From: Pseudaquabacterium pictum
GTDB taxonomy: Bacteria; Pseudomonadota; Gammaproteobacteria; Burkholderiales; Burkholderiaceae_C
Direction of reading: 5' to 3'
NCBI RefSeq assembly: GCF_005403045.1
Contig: NZ_BJCL01000006.1
Coordinates: 62,001-126,000 of the forward strand
Length of the DNA stretch: 64,000 bases
How positions within the stretch are numbered: position 1 is the stretch's first letter; each line of letters begins with the position of its first letter. The notes below the pieces were generated by a model that did no database searches, was not told where the DNA came from, and was given only the letters and a program-made list of their open reading frames with translations. Position numbers and translations under genes: made by a program. This document shows, one piece after another, positions 50,958-64,000 of the stretch.

Positions 50958-51374
50958 ATGGATGACGCCCCGACTGCCGCCGCAGCGCCTGCCGCCTGCA
51001 CGCGGGTGCTGGTGATCGACGACAGCAACACCATCCGCCGCTCGGCCGAACTGTTCCTGCGCCAGGGCGGCCACGAGGTGCTGCTGGCCGAGGACGGCTT
51101 CGACGCCCTGGCCAAGGTCAACGACCATGTGCCGCAGCTGATCTTCTGCGACATCCTGATGCCGCGGCTCGACGGCTACCAGACCTGCGCCATCATCAAG
51201 CGCAATCCGCGCTTCGCCCATGTGCCGGTGATCATGCTGTCGTCCAAGGACGGCCTGTTCGACAAGGCGCGTGGCCGCATGGTCGGCTCGCAGGACTACC
51301 TGACCAAACCTTTCACCAAGGAACAGCTGCTGCGCGCGGTGCAGCAGTTCGGCGCGGGCAGCGACGCCGGCTGA
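50958..51374 (+). CDS. pilG: Twitching motility response regulator PilG
   Basis: Single-domain CheY-like receiver of 138 residues. Acidic pocket DDS follows VLVID, the phospho-acceptor Asp lies in FCDILMPRLDG, and the Lys in TKPFTK completes the site. PilG in P. aeruginosa controls pilus extension downstream of ChpA. It is the first gene of the pilGHIJ-chpA operon. Confidence 0.93.
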   Translation: MDDAPTAAAAPAACTRVLVIDDSNTIRRSAELFLRQGGHEVLLAEDGFDALAKVNDHVPQLIFCDILMPRLDGYQTCAIIKRNPRFAHVPVIMLSSKDGLFDKARGRMVGSQDYLTKPFTKEQLLRAVQQFGAGSDAG

Positions 51375-51402
51375 CCACCCCACCCGCAGCGGAGACCGCA
51401 AC

Positions 51403-51768
51403 ATGCCCGTGAACAAGATCCTGGTGGTCGACGACTCCAAGACCGAGCTGCACCACATGACCGAGCTGCTGCTCAAGCGCGGCTATTCGGTGCGCACCGC
51501 CGAGAGTGGCGACGAGGCACTCAAGCGCCTGGCCGAGGACAAGCCCGACCTGATCCTGATGGACGTGGTGATGCCCGGCCAGAACGGCTTCCAGCTCACC
51601 CGCACCATCACCCGCGACCCGCGCTACGCCGGTCTGCCGGTGATCATGTGCACCAGCAAGAACCAGGAGACCGACAAGGTCTGGGGCCTGCGCCAGGGCG
51701 CGAAGGACTATGTGGTGAAGCCGGTGGTGGCCGACGAACTGATCGCCAAGATCAAGAAGTTCGACTGA
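51403..51768 (+). CDS. pilH: Twitching motility response regulator PilH
   Basis: Single-domain receiver of 121 residues, starting MPVNKILVVDDSKTELHHM. Phospho-acceptor Asp is in LILMDVVMPGQNGFQ, and the conserved Lys in VVKPV. PilH acts against or alongside PilG in the Chp system. Located 28 nt after pilG and 21 nt before pilI. Confidence 0.93.
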   Translation: MPVNKILVVDDSKTELHHMTELLLKRGYSVRTAESGDEALKRLAEDKPDLILMDVVMPGQNGFQLTRTITRDPRYAGLPVIMCTSKNQETDKVWGLRQGAKDYVVKPVVADELIAKIKKFD

Positions 51769-51789
51769 GCCCAGGCGCCGGCAGCCCCC

Positions 51790-52317
51790 ATGGCCAACAA
51801 GCAAGCCCTGCGCGATCTGCAGACCCGGCTGGCCGAGCGCATGCAGCAGGTGCGCACCGAGACGCCGGGCGTGTCCTGGCTGGCGGTCGACTGCGCCGGC
51901 CAGGGTCTGCTGCTGTCGCTGAAGCAGGCCGGCGAGATCTCCAGCGTGGGTCCGCTGCTGCCGGTGCCGCACACCCAGCCCTGGCTGGCTGGTGTGGTCA
52001 ATCTGCGTGGCGGCGTGTTCACCGTGGTCGATCTGGCCCGCTTCCTGGGCCTGCGCGACAGCGCACCGGCGCTGCAGGGCCAGGCCCGGCTGGTGGCCTT
52101 CAACGCGGCGCTGGGCATCAACGGCGCGCTGCTGATCGACCGGCTGGAGGGTCTGCGCCATGCCGCCGACCTGCTGGCCGACGACGAAAGCACGGACAAT
52201 GCGCCGCGCCCGGACTTCGCCCTGGCGCGCTGGCGCGATGCGGCCGGCCGCTGGTGGCAGGAGATCGACCTGGCGGCGCTGGCGCAGTCGCCGCAGTTTC
52301 TGGCGATCACGGCCTGA
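51790..52317 (+). CDS. pilI: CheW-like adaptor PilI
   Basis: CheW-domain protein of 175 residues that couples the chemoreceptor PilJ to the kinase ChpA. The domain reads VPHTQPWLAGVVNLRGGVFTVVDLARFLGL, the standard CheW core. Position between pilH and pilJ confirms the assignment. Confidence 0.92.
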   Translation: MANKQALRDLQTRLAERMQQVRTETPGVSWLAVDCAGQGLLLSLKQAGEISSVGPLLPVPHTQPWLAGVVNLRGGVFTVVDLARFLGLRDSAPALQGQARLVAFNAALGINGALLIDRLEGLRHAADLLADDESTDNAPRPDFALARWRDAAGRWWQEIDLAALAQSPQFLAITA

Positions 52318-52377
52318 AGGCGGGCATCTGCTCCCGGGCATTCCAAGCCGGTGGCACCAGACAGACAAGGGGATGTG

Positions 52378-54744
52378 ATGGGCTTGCTGGACCGACTGAA
52401 GAACAACCGCTCCGATGACGAGGCCGCACGTGACCGCGCCCCTGCCAGTTTCGACGAACTGCAAGCCGATGGCGACGACGACCGCACCGTGAACATGACC
52501 GTCACCCGCGCTGCCGATCTCGACCTGACCACCGCCGACCAGGGGGCCACCACCCTGGCCGGCAGCCACTCCATCATCTCGGAGCTGCCGCCGTCCGAGC
52601 AGCTGAGCGACTTCTCCGAAAGCCGTCTGATGCCCGCCGCCGGCGCGGCCGGCGCAGCGGCGGCCGCGGCTGCCCTGCCAGCCGCGGCGGCGGCGCTGCC
52701 GTTGATCGGCGACAAGCCGCTGGCTGCGCAGCAGCGTATCCTCGGCGGCATGGTGCTGGCCGGCCTGGTGCTGCTGGTGCTGGCCACGGTGCTGGCGTTG
52801 ACCTCCGCCAGCCGCAATGCGGTGCAGGTGGGCGCCACCGGCCAGGCGCTGATGCAGTCGCAGCGGCTGGCCAAGGCGGTGTCGCAGGCGCTGGTGGGCA
52901 CACCCACCGCGTTTGCCGAGGTCAAGGAGGCGGCCGAGGTGCTGGCCGCCAACACCCGCCAGCTCAAGAGCGGCGGCGCCAGCGTGCCGGCCGTGCCGGC
53001 GGCGGCCCAGGCCCTGCTGGAGCCGCTGATGCCCCTGGTCGACCGCGCCGAGAAGAACGCCAAGGCGGTGCTGGCCCAGCAGACCGCGCTGGTGCAGGTC
53101 AGCAAGGCGCTGCGCACCATCAACGCCCAGGCCGGCGAGCTGCTGGAATCGGCCGACACCGTGCTGTCGCTGAAGCTGCAGCAGAACGCCAGCGCGCCCG
53201 AGCTGACACAGTCCGGCAAGCTGGTGATGCTGACACAGCGCATCGGCAAGAGCGCCAACGAGTTCCTGACCAGTGAAGGCGCCAGCAACGACGCGGTGTT
53301 CCTGCTCGGCAAGGACCTGACCAGCTTCCGCGAGATCATCGACGGCCTGACCAGCGGCAGCACCGAGCTGCGCCTGCCAGGCTCCAAGGACCCGGAGGTG
53401 CGCCAGGCCCTGGCCACGCTGCTGCAGCAGTACGAGCAGACCCGCAGCCAGGCCAGCGCCATCCTGGGCAACCTGCAGGGCCTGGTCAGTGCGCGCGAAT
53501 CCCAGAGCCTGGTGCTGGCCGATGCCGAGCCGCTGCGCAAGGGCCTGCAGTCGGTGCAGGACCAGCTGGCCGAACAGGGCGGTTTCCAGCTGGCGCATGG
53601 CCTGGCCATGCTGCTGGCGCTGGCCCTGGTGGTGGCCGGCGGCTGGGGCTTCCTGCGGCTGTACATGGCCGACCAGGCCCAGCGCGCCCGCCTGGCCGAA
53701 TCGCAGCGGCTGGAAGCCGAGCGCCAGGAGCGCGAGGCCAAGCGGGTGAACGACGCCAACCAGACCGCCATCCTGCGGCTGATGAATGAACTGCAGACGG
53801 TGGCCGAGGGCGACCTGACGCAGCAGGCCACGGTCACCGAGGACATCACCGGCGCCATCGCCGACTCGATCAACTACACCGTGGAAGAGCTGCGCTCGCT
53901 GGTCAGCCAGGTGCAGGGCACGGCCAGCCGGGTGACCGAGACCACCGAGCAGGTCACCACCACCTCCACCGACCTGCTGGCCGCGTCCGACGAGCAGCTG
54001 CGCGAGATCCGCGAGACCGGCGATGCGGTGCTGCAGATGGCCACCCGCATCAACGAGGTGTCGGCCCAGGCGCAGCAGTCGGCCCAGGTGGCGCGGCAGT
54101 CGCTGCGCGCGGCCGAGACCGGCCTGACCGCGGTGCAGAACTCCATCGGCGGCATGAACGCCATCCGCGACCAGATCCAGGAGACCTCCAAGCGCATCAA
54201 GCGCCTGGGTGAATCCAGCCAGGAGATCGGCGAGATCACCGAGCTGATCTCCGACATCACCGAGCAGACCAACGTGCTGGCGCTGAATGCCGCCATCCAG
54301 GCCGCCAGCGCCGGCGAGGCCGGCCGCGGCTTCAGCGTGGTGGCCGAGGAAGTGCAGCGCCTGGCCGAGCGCTCGGGCGATGCCACGCGGCAGATCTCGG
54401 CCCTGGTCAAGACCATCCAGACCGACACCCAGGACGCGGTGGCCGCCATGGCCCGCAGCACCCAGGGCGTGGTCGACGGCGCACGGCTGTCCGATGCCGC
54501 CGGCTCGGCGCTGGCCGACATCGACCGCGTGACGCGCCGGCTGGCCGAGCTGATCGAGGCGATCTCGTCGCAGGCGCTGAAGGAGGCCGATTCCGCCAAC
54601 GTGGTGGCGGGCAACATCCAGCACATCTTCGCGGTGACCGAGCAGACCGGCGACGGCACCCGCTCGACGGCGCAGATGGTGCGCGAGCTGTCGCGCAGCG
54701 CCGAAGAGCTGCGGCAGTCGGTCTCGCGCTTCAAGATCGGCTGA
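52378..54744 (+). CDS. pilJ: Methyl-accepting chemoreceptor PilJ
   Basis: Receptor of the Chp system, 788 residues, longer than the 682 of P. aeruginosa PilJ because of a roughly 115-residue cytoplasmic N-terminal extension with an Ala-rich stretch. Membrane helices are at about 120-142 and 407-430, enclosing the periplasmic sensor. The cytoplasmic part has a HAMP-like linker and the signalling tip [18 protein letters not shown], followed by [24 protein letters not shown] 52378 has GGGGATG upstream. Confidence 0.93.
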   Translation: MGLLDRLKNNRSDDEAARDRAPASFDELQADGDDDRTVNMTVTRAADLDLTTADQGATTLAGSHSIISELPPSEQLSDFSESRLMPAAGAAGAAAAAAALPAAAAALPLIGDKPLAAQQRILGGMVLAGLVLLVLATVLALTSASRNAVQVGATGQALMQSQRLAKAVSQALVGTPTAFAEVKEAAEVLAANTRQLKSGGASVPAVPAAAQALLEPLMPLVDRAEKNAKAVLAQQTALVQVSKALRTINAQAGELLESADTVLSLKLQQNASAPELTQSGKLVMLTQRIGKSANEFLTSEGASNDAVFLLGKDLTSFREIIDGLTSGSTELRLPGSKDPEVRQALATLLQQYEQTRSQASAILGNLQGLVSARESQSLVLADAEPLRKGLQSVQDQLAEQGGFQLAHGLAMLLALALVVAGGWGFLRLYMADQAQRARLAESQRLEAERQEREAKRVNDANQTAILRLMNELQTVAEGDLTQQATVTEDITGAIADSINYTVEELRSLVSQVQGTASRVTETTEQVTTTSTDLLAASDEQLREIRETGDAVLQMATRINEVSAQAQQSAQVARQSLRAAETGLTAVQNSIGGMNAIRDQIQETSKRIKRLGESSQEIGEITELISDITEQTNVLALNAAIQAASAGEAGRGFSVVAEEVQRLAERSGDATRQISALVKTIQTDTQDAVAAMARSTQGVVDGARLSDAAGSALADIDRVTRRLAELIEAISSQALKEADSANVVAGNIQHIFAVTEQTGDGTRSTAQMVRELSRSAEELRQSVSRFKIG

Positions 54745-54763
54745 CGCCGGACACCGCCCCACC

Positions 54764-61138
<6,375 letters not shown>

Positions 61139-61228
61139 GCGTGGCTTGAACTTCGGCTGCGCGGCGCCATCTCATCCGATCGGCCGCGTTGGCCGTCGGG
61201 TGGCAACGGACATGCGGGGGTGACGACG

Positions 61229-62254
61229 ATGGTGCAGAACTCTGGAACCCGGCGGCCAGCCGCCGGCCGCCTGCTGTGGGCCGGTGCCGGTCTGGTGGTG
61301 GCGTTGTCGGCCTGCTGGACCGCGCCGCTGCGCGCCCAGGCCCTGCCGCCCGAGGCGGCGGCCACGGCGCCCGAGGCCGAGGCCCGCTTCACCGTGCAGG
61401 AGTTCGACTGGTTCGACGCCGGCCGCGGCCGCCTGGTGCCGGTGCGGCTGTACCTGCCGCTCGCGGCGCCGGGTGCGCAGGCGCATCCGCTGGTGGTGTT
61501 CTCGCACGGCATCGGCGGCTCGCGCCGCGGCTACAGCTACCTGGGCCGCCACTGGGCCAGCCAGGGCTATGCCAGCCTGCACCTGCAGCATGTGGGCAGC
61601 GACCGGGCCGTCTGGATGGGCAATCCGCTGGCCCTGCCGGGCCGGTTGCAGGCCGCCGCCCAGGACGGCGAGGCCACCGCCCGGGTGCGTGACCTGAGCT
61701 TCGCACTCGACCAGCTGCTGGCCGGGCCGCTGGCCGTGCGCATCGACGCCGAGCGCATCGTCGCTGCCGGCCATTCCTACGGTGCCAACACCACGCTGCT
61801 GGCCGCCGGCGCCGAGGTGGAGCGCGACGGCCATCCGCTGAACCTGCGCGACGCCCGCATCAAGGCGGCCATCGTGATCTCGGCACCGCCGTTCTACGGC
61901 GAGACCTCGCCGCAGAAGGTGCTGGCCGGCATCCGTGTGCCCAGCCTGCACATCACCGCCACCGAGGATGTGATCCGCGTGCCCGGCTACTACTCGCCCG
62001 CCACCGACCGGGTGGCGGTGTTCGAGGCCATGGGCGGCCCGGCCAAGACGCTGGCGGTGTTCGAAGGCGGCTCGCACAGCATCTTCACCGACCGCGCCGG
62101 CACTGGCGGCGCGCTGCTGAACCCGCAGGTCAAGGCCGCCACCCAGGCGCTGTCCACCGCCTTCCTGGGCAGCGTGTTCGGTGGCGACAGCAGCACGCTG
62201 CGGCAGATGGGGCAGCGCTTCTCGGCGCTGCTGGCGCGCTTCAGCCCGCCCTGA
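61229..62254 (+). CDS. Exported alpha/beta hydrolase
   Basis: Protein of 341 residues with a signal segment (LLWAGAGLVVALSACWTAPLRAQA) that includes LSAC, a possible lipobox. The hydrolase fold shows FSHGIGGSRRGY (oxyanion region), the nucleophile GHSYG (Ser about 183), an acid-bearing TATEDVIRVPGY and GSHSIF with the probable catalytic His. It resembles platelet-activating-factor-acetylhydrolase/dienelactone-hydrolase-like enzymes; substrate unknown. ATG 61229 with GGGGG upstream is preferred to GTG 61220. Confidence 0.85.
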   Translation: MVQNSGTRRPAAGRLLWAGAGLVVALSACWTAPLRAQALPPEAAATAPEAEARFTVQEFDWFDAGRGRLVPVRLYLPLAAPGAQAHPLVVFSHGIGGSRRGYSYLGRHWASQGYASLHLQHVGSDRAVWMGNPLALPGRLQAAAQDGEATARVRDLSFALDQLLAGPLAVRIDAERIVAAGHSYGANTTLLAAGAEVERDGHPLNLRDARIKAAIVISAPPFYGETSPQKVLAGIRVPSLHITATEDVIRVPGYYSPATDRVAVFEAMGGPAKTLAVFEGGSHSIFTDRAGTGGALLNPQVKAATQALSTAFLGSVFGGDSSTLRQMGQRFSALLARFSPP

Positions 62255-62268
62255 GACGCGCCAGCGGG

Positions 62269-63795
62269 TCAGGTGGCCTTCACCACCGCGTAGCGCTGCA
62301 GCGTGGCCTCGCGCGCCAGCGCATGGTCGACCACCGGCAGCGGGTAGTCGGTGCCCAGGCGCAGCCTGGCTGCAGCCAGGTCCACCGGCCGGGCCAGCCA
62401 GGGCGCGTGGATCAGCTTGTCGGGCAGGTCGGCCAGCTGCGGCAGGTAGCGGCGGATGAACTTGCCGTCGGCATCGAACTTCTCGCTCTGGCTCACCGGG
62501 TTGAAGATGCGGAAGTAGGGCTGGGCATCGCAGCCGCTGCTGGCCGCCCATTGCCAGCCGCCGTTGTTGGCGGCCAGGTCGAAATCATTCAGGTGGGTGG
62601 CGAAGTAGGCCTCGCCGCGGCGCCAGTCGATGCCCAGGTCCTTGGTCAGGAAGCTGGCCACCACCATGCGCAGGCGGTTGTGCATGTAGCCGGTCTGGTT
62701 GATCTGGTGCATGGCCGCATCCACCAGCGGGTAGCCGGTGCGGCCCTCGCACCAGGCGGCGAACAGCGCGTCGGCCTCCTGGCCGTGGGCCCAGTGGATC
62801 CTGTCGTACACCGGCTTGAAGCTGGCCCGCGCCACATGGGGGTGGTGGTGCAGCACCTGGTGGTAGAAGTCCCGCCAGATCAGCTCCGACAGCCACACCT
62901 CGGCCCCGCGTGAGCCGCCCTGCATGCGCTGCCAGGCCTCGCGCGCCAGCCGGCGGATGCTGATGGTGCCGAAGCGCAGGTGGGTGCTGAGGTAGCTGGG
63001 GCCCTTGACGGCGGGGAAGTCGCGCGCCGTGCCGTAGGCATCGATGCGAGCGAGGAAGTCGTCCAGCAACTCCATCGCACCGCTGCTGCCGGTGGGCAGC
63101 TTCATCTGGTGCAGGTTGGTGGGCTGGAAGCCGATCTCGGCCAGCGTCGGCACACTGGTGGCCAGGCCGGGCGGCGGTGGCGCCAGCCGCGCAGCCATGG
63201 GCGCCACCGCGCGCGGCGCCAGGTCGGCGGCGTCCAGCTTCTTCAGCCAGGCGTTCTTGTAGGGCGTGAACACGCTGTAGGCCCCGCCGGTGGCGGTCAG
63301 CACCTCGCTGCGCTCGAACACCACATGGTCCTTGCCGGTGTGCAGGGCGATGCCGGCATCGGCCAGCGCGCCGCGCACCCGGGCATCGCGCGCCAGCGCA
63401 TCGGGCTCGTCGTCATGGCTGGCATAGACCGCCTGCACGCCCAGCTGGCGGGCCAGCGCGGGCACGGCGCTGCGGGCGTCGCCATGGCGCACCAGCAGGC
63501 CCACGCCGTCCACGCCATGGGCCAGCGCCAGCGCGCGCAGCTGGCCGTCCAGGTCGGCCAGGCTGTCGCGGATGAACTCCACCCGCCGGTCGGCGCGGGG
63601 CAGCGGGTCGAGGATGGTGGTGTCGAACACAAAGACACACCACACCTGGCGTGCGGCGGTCAGTGCATGGTGCAGGGCGGCGTTGTCGTCGGTGCGCAGG
63701 TCGCGGCGCAGCCAGACCAGGGCGCGGTCGAGCACCGGCGCATGGGCGGTGGGGTGGGGCAGGGTGTGTGGCACGGCGGCAGTGTCCCCGATCAT
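62269..63795 (-). CDS. phrB: Deoxyribodipyrimidine photolyase
   Basis: Light-driven repair enzyme for cyclobutane pyrimidine dimers, 508 residues. The N-terminal antenna domain begins ALVWLRRDLRTDDN. The FAD domain has SELIWRDFYHQVL, GYPLVDAAMHQINQTGYMHNR and NNGGWQWAASSGCDAQPYFR, matching class I enzymes. The start at 63795 precedes the conserved domain by about 25 residues. It is divergent from yqgE with only 12 bp between start codons. Confidence 0.95.
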   Translation of the reverse strand: MIGDTAAVPHTLPHPTAHAPVLDRALVWLRRDLRTDDNAALHHALTAARQVWCVFVFDTTILDPLPRADRRVEFIRDSLADLDGQLRALALAHGVDGVGLLVRHGDARSAVPALARQLGVQAVYASHDDEPDALARDARVRGALADAGIALHTGKDHVVFERSEVLTATGGAYSVFTPYKNAWLKKLDAADLAPRAVAPMAARLAPPPPGLATSVPTLAEIGFQPTNLHQMKLPTGSSGAMELLDDFLARIDAYGTARDFPAVKGPSYLSTHLRFGTISIRRLAREAWQRMQGGSRGAEVWLSELIWRDFYHQVLHHHPHVARASFKPVYDRIHWAHGQEADALFAAWCEGRTGYPLVDAAMHQINQTGYMHNRLRMVVASFLTKDLGIDWRRGEAYFATHLNDFDLAANNGGWQWAASSGCDAQPYFRIFNPVSQSEKFDADGKFIRRYLPQLADLPDKLIHAPWLARPVDLAAARLRLGTDYPLPVVDHALAREATLQRYAVVKAT

Positions 63796-63807
63796 TAGAA
63801 TCCCGGC

Positions 63808-64000
63808 ATGCCCGCGGACCGCATGAACCTGACCAACCAGTTCCTGATCGCCATGCCGGGCATGGGCGACGACACCTTCTCGGGCGCGGTGGTCTACCTC
63901 TGCGAGCACAACGAGAACGGCGCGCTGGGCCTGGTGATCAACAAGCCCATCGACATCAAGCTGAAGAACCTGTTCCAGAAGGTCGACCTGAGCCTGGACA
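63808..64000 (+). CDS. YqgE/AlgH family protein, 5' part (runs off the window)
   Basis: First 64 residues of a UPF0301/DUF179 protein. NLTNQFLIAMPGMGDDTFSG, then VVYLCEHNENGALGLVINKP, is the family start. The function is unknown. ATG 63808 is used; ATG 63823, directly before NLTNQF, is also good. The 3' end is outside the window. Confidence 0.92.
   Translation, partial: MPADRMNLTNQFLIAMPGMGDDTFSGAVVYLCEHNENGALGLVINKPIDIKLKNLFQKVDLSLD

Noticed and set aside
61139-61228. Short CGGCC/GGCCG hairpin after chpA
   Set aside because: The stem is only five pairs and lacks a T tract; not enough to call a terminator.

Overview
The window is high-GC chromosomal DNA with long tightly packed operons, very common 4-nt stop/start overlaps and gene orders typical of Burkholderiales (Betaproteobacteria). 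The blocks lepB-DUF4845-rnc-era-recO-pdxJ-acpS-nagZ, divergent rne/rluC, and thiD-hemL facing rubA-pilGHIJ-chpA are all characteristic. SoxXYZA, a HiPIP, TRAP/TTT-type binding proteins and a twitching chemosensory system suggest a free-living, surface-associated, respiratory relative of Rubrivivax, Leptothrix or Ideonella. The species cannot be set from the sequence alone. No rRNA, tRNA, IS element, prophage or CRISPR array was found.

Layout. 1-5.5 kb: housekeeping operon (signal peptidase I end, pseudopilin-like DUF4845, RNase III, Era, RecO, PdxJ, AcpS, NagZ). 5.5-12.7 kb: M17 aminopeptidase and RNase E on the minus strand; RluC, a HAD phosphatase and a Rieske protein on the plus strand. 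RNase E and RluC share a roughly 680-bp control region. 12.7-23.4 kb: S49 protease, divergent ferric-iron-type ABC transporter, class II aldolase, EthD protein, GAF/sigma-54 activator, serine hydrolase, phosphoesterase, lipid-kinase-like protein and HiPIP. 23.6-29.8 kb: YgiQ radical-SAM protein, a frameshifted GNAT gene, an MFS transporter, and a flavin monooxygenase behind a sigma-54 promoter with upstream palindromes. 29.8-36.8 kb: hybrid histidine kinase paired with an orphan TRAP binding protein, PPi-type phosphofructokinase with an aldolase, thioesterase, and a manganese riboswitch before a GDT1-family exporter. 36.8-45 kb, all minus strand: a TTT binding protein, a two-subunit molybdenum hydroxylase run straight into soxXYZA, then a three-gene exported oxidase module (di-heme peroxidase, YtkA-like protein, amidohydrolase). 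45-50.5 kb: Mpl, two small exported/membrane proteins, mutarotase, HemL, ThiD. 50.6-61.1 kb: rubredoxin and the Pil-Chp chemosensory operon ending in a 2124-residue ChpA. 61.2-64 kb: alpha/beta hydrolase, DNA photolyase and the start of yqgE.

The most notable points are: (1) an apparent six-gene operon joining a Tat-exported molybdenum hydroxylase to SoxXYZA, whose SoxY lacks the usual C-terminal GGCGG arm; (2) a sigma-54 promoter with tandem palindromes before the NTF2-fused flavin monooxygenase; (3) era without any canonical start codon but with an ATC codon at ideal distance from a Shine-Dalgarno sequence; (4) the kinase/TRAP-receptor pair; and (5) the peroxidase/YtkA/amidohydrolase module.
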